Positions 24,398 through 32,850 of a stretch of DNA of 64,000 bases are shown here, piece by piece; within the stretch, counting starts at the first letter, position 1; each line of letters begins with the position of its first letter. Below the pieces are notes generated by a model, which saw only the letters and a program-made list of their open reading frames with translations, did no database searches and had not been told where the DNA came from. The stretch is from Rubricoccus marinus (GTDB lineage Bacteria > Bacteroidota > Rhodothermia > Rhodothermales > Rubricoccaceae): NCBI RefSeq assembly GCF_002257665.1, contig NZ_MQWB01000001.1:942515-1006514 (forward strand). Direction: 5' to 3'. The translations under genes and the position numbers were made by a program.

Positions 24398-27151
24398 CTA
24401 CAGGTCCCGCGCGAGGATGACGACGCTTTTGTACGCCTCGGTCGTCCCGCCCTCCGTGTCGACGGCCTCCAGGAGAACGATGTACGGGCCGATGCGGAGT
24501 CGTTCGCCACGGTCGTCGCGGCCATCCCAGAGAAGGGAGCCGGTGCGGCCCGTCAGGCGCGCGCCTTCAAGCTCGCGCACGGCGCGGCCGGCGCCGTCGT
24601 AGATCCGCACGCGCACCAGCGAGGCCTCAGCCTCCAGGGAGTACGAGATCGTCGTGCCCTCTTCGCCGCTGGCGTCGAAGGGGCTCGGAGAGACCGTGAG
24701 ACCTGTGCCCTCTGGCGGTGCGGGTGTGCCGGCGCCGATGGAGTTGGGCGCGCTGGGCGTGCCGCCTCTGGGGTCCAGGCTGGAGGACCAGTTGTTCGAG
24801 TCGTTGGCGTCGGCGCGCGGATCGCGGCGCTCCAAGGAGACCCCGGTGGCGTCGTCCAACTCGACGCGATGCCAGGCGGGATCGAACACGACAGAGTCCA
24901 GAACCGCGCCAGAGGCCTTCAGGATCACCAGATCGCCGGCGTTGCCGAGACCGGGGAAGTCGTCGGCTTCGACGGCGGGAGCGTCGGGGAAGGTGGCGCG
25001 GAAAGCGGTCAGGTCGGCTACGATGGCCAGGAACTCGCCGGGCGCGAGAATGGAGGGCGTGCCGGTGACGGGGCGGTCGCCAGAGGCGTCGTCGTCCAGG
25101 ACGAGATCGCGGAGGTCGAAGATCTTGTCGGCCGTCAGGTTCTGGATCTCGACGTACTCGCCGTCGCCGCCGGTCTGCGGATCGTACATGATCTCCGTGA
25201 TCGCGAGGTCCCCCGCCAGAGGCGCGTCGGGCGTGCCGAAAAAGAACGTGGCGCTCGTCTCGTCGCGGACGTTGCCCGCGGGGTCACGGAGGCCTCTGGC
25301 GCGAACGGTCAGGAGTTGCCGGTCGGGAAACGGTGCACCGTAGGTGAGGACGGCGCCGACGACCGTCCCGGCGGACCCGTCGGAGGCCGGCAGAACGGTC
25401 ACGCCCGTGGGCTGGCCGAGCCCGTCCACGGTATAGCTCGCGGGCGTCGAGGCGGACTCCGCTACGACGGGCTCGGTGAAGTCCAGCAGGACCGTCGTCG
25501 CGCCGGACGCGCTCGCGCGAGCGATGGCGGGCGCGGTCACGTCGGCGGCGAACGAGAAAGCGACGGAGCCGCTGGCGGTCGTGTTGCCGAGGAGATCGCG
25601 GAGGCCGCTGGCGACAAGCGTGAAGTCGCCCGCGGGGAGGCGGCTCGCGAGCGTAAGCGTGACGGCTGTGCCGTCCGCGCTGAGCGCGGCGGCAGTGACG
25701 GCCGGGCCGCCTGTGATGGAAAAGGCACCGGCGCTCACAGCCTCTGGCGCCAGAGGCTCGTCGAACGTGACGACGAGTGACGTCTCATTGGGCGCGACCG
25801 TGACCGCCAGAGGCTGCGGGCCGGCCGTGTCGGGCGCGAACTGGGAGTTCTGCGCGCCGGGCGTGCCGCCGCGCGGGTCGGTCGTGGTGGCCCAGTTGAC
25901 GGCCACGCTGGAGGGGCCGGCGGGGTCCTTGCGCTCCAAACTCGCGTCCTCGCCGCCCCAACTCGGCGTGTAGGTGAGGGAGTCCACCGTGACGCCCTGA
26001 TACTTGAGCACGATGGCGTCGCCGGAGTTGTTGAGCGCGCTCCAGGGGCTCTGCTCCACGAATGCGACGCCGGGGAAGAGAGCCTGGAATAGTGCGCCGT
26101 CCTCCACGATCACGGCGTAGTCGCCGGGCAGCACGAGGACCTGCGCGTCCGTAACCGGCTCGTCGTCGCCCACGGCGTCGTTGAGCGTGAAGTCCGAGAG
26201 GTCGAACGTCTTGTCGGTTCGGTTGAAGAGCTCGACGAACTCGCCGGGGTTGTCGGCGGTGGGCTCGTCGTAGAGGAACTCGTTGATGACGAGATCGCCG
26301 GGCACGGCGGCCGCGCCCTCGCCGAAGCCGAACGTGACCGAACCACTCGCGAGCGCGTTGCCCGCGCGGTCTTGGACGCCGCTGGCGGTGAGCGTGTAGC
26401 TCTGGAGCGGCGCCAGAGGCTGCGCGAGCGTGAGGCGCACAACGGAGGCGTCATCGTCCAGAACCTCGGCGCTCGCGGGCTGGCCGATTCCGCCGGAGAT
26501 GGAGTAGTTCGCCGCAGTCTCGGCCGATGCGGCGTCGAGGGGTTCGGAGAAGCGCGCGACGACGAGCGTCGCGCTTTCGGCTTGTGCGCTCTGGAGTGTG
26601 GGCGCCGTGGTATCGGTCTCGAACGCCGTGTTCTGCGCACCCGGCGTGCCGCCACCAGAGGCCGTCGAGGTGGTGAAGTTGGGCTGCGTGCTCGGGCCGT
26701 CGGGGTCTCGCCGCTCCAGGCTCGCGTCGGTCCCGCCCCAACTCGGGTCATAGTCCACGGCGTCCAGCTCCGTCCCGCCGATGGAGATCGAGACCCGGTC
26801 GCCGCCGTTGTTCAGGCTCGGAAAGCCGCTGGCGGCGACGAACGCCACGCCGGGGAAGGCAGCCTGAAACGCGGCCTCGTCGCGCACGAGGACCAAGAAC
26901 TCGCCCGGCGCCAGAGGCTGCGGGCCTGCGAGGGCATCGGCGGAGGAGCCCACGTCACTCAGCACCAAGCCCGCGAGGTCGACCGTCCGGTCGCTCCGGT
27001 TGACGAGCTCGACCCACTCATTGCTCGCGCCGCCCGTGGGCGGGTCGTACAGGATCTCGTTGATCACGACCTCGCCAGCGGCGGGCGTTTGCGCGAGGGC
27101 CTCTGGCGCGAGGAGGGCGGCGAGAAGCGCGAGAGGGAGGAGGCGGAGCAT
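24398..27151 (-). CDS. secreted lamin-tail-domain protein with Ig-like repeats
   Basis: The 917-residue protein starts with a signal peptide (about 1-21). It has three lamin-tail domains, each opening with V-I-N-E-I/F-L-Y-D or I-T-E-I-M-Y-D and carrying E-W/F/Y-V-E-L/I and L-A-P-G-E-F-L-V/A (about 26-140, 300-430 and 640-770). Between them lie Ig-like/SbsA-type beta domains with D-x-T-A-P. The C-terminus (about 820-917) is a FlgD-like fold with V-R-I-Y-D-G-A-G-R and I-G-P-Y-I-V-L-L-E-A rather than the classical T9SS tail. It is probably a surface or matrix protein; bacterial lamin-tail proteins often come with nucleases or phosphatases, but no enzyme domain is visible here. The gene begins one base before the stop of the SH3 lipoprotein, so both are in one operon. 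Confidence 0.83.
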   Translation of the reverse strand: MLRLLPLALLAALLAPEALAQTPAAGEVVINEILYDPPTGGASNEWVELVNRSDRTVDLAGLVLSDVGSSADALAGPQPLAPGEFLVLVRDEAAFQAAFPGVAFVAASGFPSLNNGGDRVSISIGGTELDAVDYDPSWGGTDASLERRDPDGPSTQPNFTTSTASGGGTPGAQNTAFETDTTAPTLQSAQAESATLVVARFSEPLDAASAETAANYSISGGIGQPASAEVLDDDASVVRLTLAQPLAPLQSYTLTASGVQDRAGNALASGSVTFGFGEGAAAVPGDLVINEFLYDEPTADNPGEFVELFNRTDKTFDLSDFTLNDAVGDDEPVTDAQVLVLPGDYAVIVEDGALFQALFPGVAFVEQSPWSALNNSGDAIVLKYQGVTVDSLTYTPSWGGEDASLERKDPAGPSSVAVNWATTTDPRGGTPGAQNSQFAPDTAGPQPLAVTVAPNETSLVVTFDEPLAPEAVSAGAFSITGGPAVTAAALSADGTAVTLTLASRLPAGDFTLVASGLRDLLGNTTASGSVAFSFAADVTAPAIARASASGATTVLLDFTEPVVAESASTPASYTVDGLGQPTGVTVLPASDGSAGTVVGAVLTYGAPFPDRQLLTVRARGLRDPAGNVRDETSATFFFGTPDAPLAGDLAITEIMYDPQTGGDGEYVEIQNLTADKIFDLRDLVLDDDASGDRPVTGTPSILAPGEFLAIVADLTAFRATFPDAPAVEADDFPGLGNAGDLVILKASGAVLDSVVFDPAWHRVELDDATGVSLERRDPRADANDSNNWSSSLDPRGGTPSAPNSIGAGTPAPPEGTGLTVSPSPFDASGEEGTTISYSLEAEASLVRVRIYDGAGRAVRELEGARLTGRTGSLLWDGRDDRGERLRIGPYIVLLEAVDTEGGTTEAYKSVVILARDL

Positions 27152-27811
27152 TTAGTTGTAGCGGAGGCGGCTCTCGGCGATCCAGCCGGAAAGCGTGCCA
27201 TCGGAGACGGTAAAGGCCTCGACCTCGCACCAGCGGGAGCGCGAGCCGTTCTGAGGCGGGATGCAGGCCGTGACTTGGACGCGCGCGCCGCTGATCAGGC
27301 GCGTGACGACGGCCGCTTGCGTAGACGCCGAACTGCGGAGGTTTGTCCACCCGTCCGGGTCGTCAACCGTCGCGATGCGGGGAGCGGCCACCTCGCGCGG
27401 AGACGCCGGGCGCTCCACGAGGTCCAGGCCGGATTCGAACGCCCACCCCTCCTGCGCGCCAAAGGATACCTGGCACCAGCGGCGCCCGACCGTTCCTTCT
27501 TGGCATGAGCTGATGCGAACGCTCGACCCGTTGGACATCTGCGCGAGCGAAGCGGTGCGCGAGGATGGTCCTTCGCGGAGGTGCAAAAACGTGTCCTGCG
27601 GGTCGCGAATCGTTGCCTGCCGGTTTACCGCGACAAGCTGGGGCGCTGCGGTGGCCTCTGGCGTGGGAGACGTCGTGGCCGTCGTCTCGCCAGAGGCCGG
27701 GGCCTGCTGCTTGCCCTTGTACACGCCTGAGAACTCGTTGCCGGGGGCCGGGGCGTCGGGCGAGGGGCAGCCGACAAGGGCGGTGGCGAGCGCGAGCAGG
27801 ACGAAACGCAT
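27152..27811 (-). CDS. SH3-domain lipoprotein
   Basis: The 219-residue protein has a lipoprotein signal (T-A-L-V-G-C, Cys about 15), a Thr/Pro/Ala-rich spacer, and two bacterial SH3 (SH3_3-like) domains: about 65-130 with L-H-L-R-E-G-P-S and W-C-Q-V-S-F-G-A-Q-E-G-W, and about 140-215 with T-N-L-R-S-S-A-S and W-C-E-V-E-A. Such domains bind peptidoglycan or peptides in the envelope. Its stop is directly next to the start of the lamin-tail gene. The ATG at 27811 is chosen from the signal peptide; the open frame upstream only mirrors the amidohydrolase gene. Confidence 0.85.
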   Translation of the reverse strand: MRFVLLALATALVGCPSPDAPAPGNEFSGVYKGKQQAPASGETTATTSPTPEATAAPQLVAVNRQATIRDPQDTFLHLREGPSSRTASLAQMSNGSSVRISSCQEGTVGRRWCQVSFGAQEGWAFESGLDLVERPASPREVAAPRIATVDDPDGWTNLRSSASTQAAVVTRLISGARVQVTACIPPQNGSRSRWCEVEAFTVSDGTLSGWIAESRLRYN

Positions 27812-27882
27812 GGCACAGACGGGAAAGCGACGCCCAAAGCTAGCGCCTGCCAGCGCTCCCTCTGGCGACCGGCGGGACGCCG

Positions 27883-29088
27883 TCAGGCCGCGCGGCCCGC
27901 GAGGTCGCGCAGGCACACCTCGGTCATCAGCTGCGCCGCCAGCGGCAGCGCGGCCTCGTCGAGGTCGAAGCGGGAGTGGTGGAGCGGGTAGCGCGTCCGC
28001 TCGCCAGAGGCCGTGCCGATGCGGAGCATGGCGCCGGGCACCTCGCGGAGGTAGTAGGAGAAGTCCTCGCCGCCCATGCTCGGCAGCGGGAGCTCGACGG
28101 CCGCCTCGGCGCCGAGCAGGTCGCGCGCGGCTTCGCGGGCCGTCTGGACCTCTGGCGCCGTGTTGACGACCGCCGGAAGGAGGTGCGCGTAGTCCACGTC
28201 CACGTCGGCGTTGTAGACGGCCCCGAGGGCGCCCGCCACGCGGCGGATCTTCTCGCGCAGGAACGTCAGCGTTTCCGTGTCCGAGCAACGGACGGTCCCG
28301 CCGAACTCCACCTGGCTGGGGATCACGTTGAGCGCATCGCCGCCCTGAATGCGGCAGATCGTGATAACCGAGGGGCGCCGCGCGTCGGTGACACGGCCGG
28401 CGAGCTGGTACAGCTCGGCCATGATCTGCTGCGCGATCCAGATCGTGTCGGCCGTCTCATGCGGACGCGCCGAGTGCCCGGATTTGCCGCTGGCGACCGT
28501 GACCAGAAACGGCGAGCACGCTGCTGTCAGAGAACCCGCGCGAAGTCCCACGCGGCCCACAGCAAGGGTTGGGTCCACATGAATGGCGTAGGCCGCGCTC
28601 ACGCCGTCCAGCACGCCGTCGCGGATCATGACCGGCGCGCCAGAGGGCGAGCTTTCCTCGTTGGGCTGGAAAAACACCCGCAGCGTGCCGCGCATTTCGT
28701 CCCGGCGCGCGTGGGCCAGCATCGCCACGCCGCACGCGATGGTCATGTGCGCGTCGTGCCCGCAGGCATGCATCACGCCGGGCGTTTGCGACCGGTAGGG
28801 CGCGTCGGTGGCCTCGTCCAAGGGGAGCGCGTCCATGTCGGCGCGGTACGCGACGGTCGGCCCCGGGAGGGCGCCCTCGATCTCGACCGCGAAGCCGGTC
28901 CCCGCCAGAGGCTTGCCCGGCGCGAGGCCTCTGGCGGTGAGCCACTCGCGGACCGTTGCGGCCGTGACGTGCTCCTGGAAGCCGAGCTCGGGCCGCGCGT
29001 GGAGCGTGCGGCGGAGGTCCGTGAGTTCCTTGCGGAGCGCGGGGTTGGGAAGGCGGACGGGGGCGTCGGTCACGAGCTCTGGTTGCAT
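27883..29088 (-). CDS. M20 family metallo-amidohydrolase
   Basis: The 401-residue protein is an M20D-type amidohydrolase (N-acyl amino acid amidohydrolase/hippurate hydrolase group). It shows the metal-binding H-A-C-G-H-D-A-H near residue 110, the catalytic acid in F-F-Q-P-N-E-E-S, the dimerisation-domain G-K-S-G-H-S-A-R-P-H, and the late M-G-G-E-D-F-S-Y-Y-L metal site. It removes acyl groups from amino acids or indole conjugates; the substrate is open. The ATG at 29088 is chosen as it lies just before the first conserved helix; an in-frame ATG at 29148 would add 20 basic residues. It overlaps no neighbour, and the SH3 lipoprotein follows after 71 bp. Confidence 0.9.
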   Translation of the reverse strand: MQPELVTDAPVRLPNPALRKELTDLRRTLHARPELGFQEHVTAATVREWLTARGLAPGKPLAGTGFAVEIEGALPGPTVAYRADMDALPLDEATDAPYRSQTPGVMHACGHDAHMTIACGVAMLAHARRDEMRGTLRVFFQPNEESSPSGAPVMIRDGVLDGVSAAYAIHVDPTLAVGRVGLRAGSLTAACSPFLVTVASGKSGHSARPHETADTIWIAQQIMAELYQLAGRVTDARRPSVITICRIQGGDALNVIPSQVEFGGTVRCSDTETLTFLREKIRRVAGALGAVYNADVDVDYAHLLPAVVNTAPEVQTAREAARDLLGAEAAVELPLPSMGGEDFSYYLREVPGAMLRIGTASGERTRYPLHHSRFDLDEAALPLAAQLMTEVCLRDLAGRAA

Positions 29089-29190
29089 ATGCAAAGGTAA
29101 TGGGCCGGTGACGGCACCGTTCCGCGAGGGCCTCTGGCGAGCGGGCACCGCACGCGCCAGAGGCGAGGTCCGTTGTCTGTGCCTACCGGC

Positions 29191-30429
29191 TCAGTCGTTC
29201 CGCTCGGCCGCCGCAGAAGCCTCGGGCGGGGCCTCGCTCGACCGCGGCGCCAGAGGCCGCGCGTTGATGCTGTCGCGGAACTCGCCCGCCACGCTGGCCA
29301 CAACGTCGGGGAGGCGGCGGGAGTGCTCGAACACGCGCCGCTGGCGCTCGTAGCTCGCGCCGGCGTCGATCTGGCCGGGGATGGCGCCGAGCTCCTTTGC
29401 GCAGCCCAACCGCTCCGCGATGGGCATCATCCGCTCGACGAGCATCGGGATCACTTCGCGGAGCGATCCCTGGTCGCCTTCGTTGGTTTTGATGATGCTC
29501 GCGTCCAGGCCGTGACGGCAGGCGCGCCACTTGTTCTCGCGCACGATCCACGGCTGCAAGACGGGCATCGTTACGCCCGCCTCGTAGCGCTCGTCCAGTG
29601 CGACGACGAGCGTTTGGACCAGCGCGACCAGGCTCGCGAGCTCGTGCATCGTCGAGGGCGTGTCACAGATGCGGATTTCCAACGTGCCGAAGCCGGGGTG
29701 GGGGCGGATGTCCCACCAGATCTCGCGGATGCTCTGGATCGCCTTGGCGCGGACAAGCGTGTTCATGAACCGCTGGAACTCGCCGTAATTCGCCAGGCGG
29801 TAGGGGAGTCCGGCCGTCGGCATCCCCTCAAAGATCTTCGAGCGGCAGCTTGCCAAGCCGGTGTCCTCGAAGTCCACGAACGGGCTGCTCGAACTCAGCG
29901 CCAGCAGGTGGGGCAGGTACGAGCACAGCGCGTTGCTGACGGCGATTGCTTTCTCGCCAGAGGACAGGCCCACATGAACGTGGAGCCCGTAAATCAGCAA
30001 GCGTCGCGCCGGCCACTGGATGCGGTCGACGAGGCTTTGGTAGCGGTCGTTGGGGAAGATCTTCTGGTCCCGCCACTGCCCGAACGGGTGGGTCCCGGCA
30101 GCGGAAAGCGTCATGCCGAGCTGGTCGCCGAGGTGGTACACCTGGCGGATGGACGCGGTAAGGTCCACCATCGCTTCCTCCACCGTGGAGCACACGCCGG
30201 TGATGACCTCGATCGTGGACTGCGTCAGTTCTTGCTTGACGTGGTCCAGCGCCCCTTCCACGCCTTCGAGCCCTTCCAAAAGCTCGACCGAGCCCTGCCG
30301 GAGGTTGAACGACTGCGGGTCCACGACCTGCAACTCGATCTCGACGCCGATGGTGGGAGTGGGCGACCCGTTAAACGGGATCTTCGCCGGAGCGTCGAGG
30401 CGAGCGTTGTCGAGCGTAGAAACGTCCAT
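29191..30429 (-). CDS. carboxylate-amine ligase, YbdK/GCS2 family
   Basis: The 412-residue protein belongs to the glutamate-cysteine ligase 2 family. It shows T-I-G-V-E-I-E-L-Q-V at the start (the metal/ATP acidic strand), L-T-Q-S-T-I-E-V-I-T-G-V-C, S-A-A-G-T-H-P-F, G-L-H-V-H-V-G-L and R-I-C-D-T-P-S-T. These enzymes join an amine to a carboxylate with ATP; YbdK has weak glutamate-cysteine ligase activity in vitro and its natural substrate is not settled. A 30-residue Pro/Ala/Glu tail is not conserved. The gene is 102 bp upstream of the amidohydrolase; joint amide making and breaking is possible but unproven. Confidence 0.9.
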   Translation of the reverse strand: MDVSTLDNARLDAPAKIPFNGSPTPTIGVEIELQVVDPQSFNLRQGSVELLEGLEGVEGALDHVKQELTQSTIEVITGVCSTVEEAMVDLTASIRQVYHLGDQLGMTLSAAGTHPFGQWRDQKIFPNDRYQSLVDRIQWPARRLLIYGLHVHVGLSSGEKAIAVSNALCSYLPHLLALSSSSPFVDFEDTGLASCRSKIFEGMPTAGLPYRLANYGEFQRFMNTLVRAKAIQSIREIWWDIRPHPGFGTLEIRICDTPSTMHELASLVALVQTLVVALDERYEAGVTMPVLQPWIVRENKWRACRHGLDASIIKTNEGDQGSLREVIPMLVERMMPIAERLGCAKELGAIPGQIDAGASYERQRRVFEHSRRLPDVVASVAGEFRDSINARPLAPRSSEAPPEASAAAERND

Positions 30430-30508
30430 CGGGTGGGTCTGGGGACAGGGCGTTCAATATCCCTTCACAGACGTACGGGGGCAACTACGCTTCGTCCCCG
30501 TCTACGCG

Positions 30509-30525
30509 GCCTCTGGCGCCAGAGG
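30509..30525. repeat. palindrome of the iterated 9-mer
   Basis: GCCTCTGGCGCCAGAGG lies in the 138-bp gap between the unknown gene at 30568 and the YbdK gene, both on the minus strand, 43 bp past the stop of the former. Confidence 0.85.
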
Positions 30526-30567
30526 GAGCCGGGTGCACCTCGCGCCGGGTGCATCTCTTGACAGGTG

Positions 30568-31386
30568 CTACTCCGAGCGCTTGGGAAACAGCTTCGCGTA
30601 ACGGGCCAGCATGGTCCGGGCTTCCTCCACGTCGCCGCCGTCGTCGGGAGAGAGTGCTTGCGCGATGGCTTCTGGCGTGTCGCCGGATTGGGCGGCGTCC
30701 CAGTAGGCGTCGGCGCGCTCCAGTGCGGAGTCGAACGCGTCGGCGTCCAGCATAACTTCTGGCGCTTCGAGGAGCGGCTGGGCGAACAAGGCGCGGGCCT
30801 CGGTCTCGCTCAACTCGCCATCGCCAAAGCCGGCGTGGACGGGGTCCTGGTCCGCGTCGATGCGGAAAGCGGCGTGGTGGAGAAGGTCGTCGAAGCTCAG
30901 GACCTCATGGCCGGTCTTCTGCGCCATCTCGATCTCCTCGGGGAGGAGCGCCTGCCAGTGGATCTCGGCGGCTTCGATCACGCCTTCGAGGCCCAGCATA
31001 TCGTCCTCCTCGGCTTCGCCGCCGACGAGCTGCTCCACGAGCGCCTGACGCCGATGGGCGCGGGACGACGGCGAGAGCGAGAAAAACGCCCACAGCACGC
31101 GGGCGGTCTCCATCAGCGCGACGACCTCGTCGGGCGCTTTGTCGGGGTCGGTTTTGAGCGTGAACGCCTCTGCGGGGTTGAGCTCGTAGAGCGAGAACAG
31201 CGGCTCGGCGAACAGCGCGAGCGATTCGAACTGCACGCCCGTTTCTCCTTCGATAAGGGCCTTCACGATCCGCTTGCGTCGGATCTCGAACGCGTCATCG
31301 GTGGGCACGCCGGAGCCTGAGAACTCCATGCCGCCGGTGCCGAATGCGCCGCCGAAGCTGTCGAAAGGGTTGCCAAAGTCCGCCAT
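30568..31386 (-). CDS. hypothetical acidic protein
   Basis: I do not recognise this 272-residue protein. It is acidic, rich in Ala, Leu and Glu, and predicted largely alpha-helical from residue 35 onward, with a Gly/Phe-rich start (F-D-S-F-G-G-A-F-G-T-G-G). There is no signal peptide or membrane span, so it is probably cytosolic. The ATG at 31386 is preferred; upstream codons in frame show spacer composition. It carries no full copy of the iterated word, which is rare for 800 bp here and could mean its sequence is constrained. It lies between the YbdK ligase and the DUF3037/HipA pair on the same strand. Confidence 0.7.
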   Translation of the reverse strand: MADFGNPFDSFGGAFGTGGMEFSGSGVPTDDAFEIRRKRIVKALIEGETGVQFESLALFAEPLFSLYELNPAEAFTLKTDPDKAPDEVVALMETARVLWAFFSLSPSSRAHRRQALVEQLVGGEAEEDDMLGLEGVIEAAEIHWQALLPEEIEMAQKTGHEVLSFDDLLHHAAFRIDADQDPVHAGFGDGELSETEARALFAQPLLEAPEVMLDADAFDSALERADAYWDAAQSGDTPEAIAQALSPDDGGDVEEARTMLARYAKLFPKRSE

Positions 31387-31528
31387 GTGATACTGTTGCT
31401 CGGGAGTCAGGGAAGGGGTGAGAGACGCGAGCCGCCGGCTCTGGATTCCCCTCTCGCACTTCTTCACGGCACGGGCGAAGAGCGACTGGCCTCTGGCGCT
31501 AGAGGCCAGGGCTACCGGGTGGGGACGC

Positions 31529-31888
31529 TCAGAGAGATTGCGCGATGCGGTCGAGGGCGGCCTCGGGGTCGTCGTCCATGCCGGTGTGCACCGGCGACGG
31601 CTGCACCACGGTGGAACGCGTGGCCGTGAGCCAGTGGAACCGCTCGGAGGGTGGGTACACGCCCAGCGGTCCTTCGCCAGAGGCCATCTGCTCCATCGCG
31701 CGGAGGTAGCGCGTGAGCAGGCCTGCGCCCAGCCCTGGCCAGCGCGCCGCGAGCGCCTCTGGCGCCTCGGCCCAGCGCACGCCGATAAAACGCTTCTGGC
31801 GGCATTGCAGGATCACGCCCACGGTCTCGCCAGAGGCGAGGTGCACGCGCGGGACGACCCGGATGAGGGCGTAATCGTAGGCGGGCAC
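31529..31888 (-). CDS. DUF3037 domain protein, partner of the HipA-like kinase
   Basis: The 119-residue protein matches the DUF3037 family: Y-A-L-I-R-V-V-P-R-V near the start, V-G-V-I-L-Q-C, and F-I-G-V-R-W after it. Its function is not known. DUF3037 genes are commonly found directly after a HipA-like kinase gene, as here with a 1-bp gap. It may be a regulator or substrate of that kinase. The C-terminal 35 residues (P-S-E-R-F-H-W-L and on) follow the family pattern. Confidence 0.85.
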   Translation of the reverse strand: MPAYDYALIRVVPRVHLASGETVGVILQCRQKRFIGVRWAEAPEALAARWPGLGAGLLTRYLRAMEQMASGEGPLGVYPPSERFHWLTATRSTVVQPSPVHTGMDDDPEAALDRIAQSL

Positions 31889-31889
31889 G

Positions 31890-32726
31890 CTAGCGTCGGT
31901 AGGGGAGGGCGTCGCCCGTTCCGTGGGCGCCCTGGGCGCGGACGGCCTCGGCGACCCAGGCGCGCGGGGACTCCAGCCTCTGGCGAAAGAAGCGCGCGTA
32001 GGCCTCGCGGTTGGCCTCAGGCGTGGCGAACGGCGCGGTCCGGCCTTCGGGCGCGTCCATGTACAGGTCGTCTGGAATGGCGGCCAGGATCTCGACGATC
32101 GCCTCGTCGGTCAGGCGTGGGGCCAGGCGGGCGTCCGCCGCCTCGATGTCGCCAGAGGCGGAGAGGAGCACATGGTCTTTGATCGGCGCAAACGGGGCCC
32201 GTGCACGGGCTTCGTCCACGGAATCCCAGTTGTGGTGGAAGTAGAGCGCTGCGCCGTGATCGATCAGCCACAGGCGCGCGTCGTCGCCCGCGATGAGGAG
32301 GTTGGGGTTGCGCGCCGTCCGGTCGATGTTGGTGGTGAGCGCGTCCAGCCAGACGACCTCGGCGGCGAGGTCCGGCGAGACCAGGTCGCCAGCGGCCACG
32401 GGGTCGTACGGGAACGCGCCCTCGACGTAGCCCAGGCCGACGTTGAGGCCCACGCTTCCCTTGAGGATGTCCTGGATCTCGGGGTCGGGCTCGGCGTGCC
32501 CGAAGGCCTCTGGCGCATCCACGAGCGCGAGGTCTGGAAACGGCAGGTCCAGCGCCCGCGCGATGCCGCCGACGATGAGCTCCGCCAGGAGCGCGCGCGC
32601 GCCCTGGCCGGCTCCGCGAAACTTGGTGACGTACAGCCCGGCGTCGGTCTCGACGAGGGCGGGGAGGGAGCCGCCCTCCCGCAGCGGGGTGACGTAGCGG
32701 AGGGCTCGGTGCGTGGCGAAGGGCAT
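31890..32726 (-). CDS. HipA-like kinase
   Basis: The 278-residue protein belongs to the HipA-related kinase families and is shorter than toxin HipA. It keeps a Y-V-T-K-F-R strand (ATP-binding Lys, about residue 35), the catalytic loop N-I-D-R-T-A-R-N-P-N-L and the metal-binding L-I-D-H-G-A-A-L-Y-F-H. It has no N-terminal HipA subdomain and there is no HipB-type DNA-binding gene next door, so a classical toxin-antitoxin pair is unlikely. The DUF3037 gene follows at once and is presumably its partner. The target of phosphorylation is unknown. Confidence 0.84.
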   Translation of the reverse strand: MPFATHRALRYVTPLREGGSLPALVETDAGLYVTKFRGAGQGARALLAELIVGGIARALDLPFPDLALVDAPEAFGHAEPDPEIQDILKGSVGLNVGLGYVEGAFPYDPVAAGDLVSPDLAAEVVWLDALTTNIDRTARNPNLLIAGDDARLWLIDHGAALYFHHNWDSVDEARARAPFAPIKDHVLLSASGDIEAADARLAPRLTDEAIVEILAAIPDDLYMDAPEGRTAPFATPEANREAYARFFRQRLESPRAWVAEAVRAQGAHGTGDALPYRR

Positions 32727-32787
32727 CGGGCGCAGACCTCTTTCAGAGGTCCGAGTTCCGGGTTCTCGGTTCGGGGCTGCGCTAGAG

Positions 32788-32805
32788 GCCTCTGGCGCCA
32801 GAGGC
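32788..32805. repeat. 18-bp palindrome of the iterated 9-mer
   Basis: GCCTCTGGCGCCAGAGGC lies in the 123-bp gap between the permease stop (32850) and the HipA-like start (32726), just past a four-fold G-run in the permease 3' end. The upstream GCTAGAG is a decayed further copy. Confidence 0.9.
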
Positions 32806-32826
32806 AGAGCGGGCTCACCTTCCAGT

Positions 32827-32850
32827 CCCCAGTCCCCAGTCCCCAGTCCC
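32827..32850 (-). repeat. tandem GGGGACT repeat, G-quadruplex motif at a stop codon
   Basis: On the minus strand the permease stop codon TAG leads into four G-runs (GG(G), then three GGGG), each separated by ACT. This fits the G3+N1-7 rule for a four-run G-quadruplex in the mRNA or coding strand. On the plus strand it reads as tandem CCCCAGT. Confidence 0.7.
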
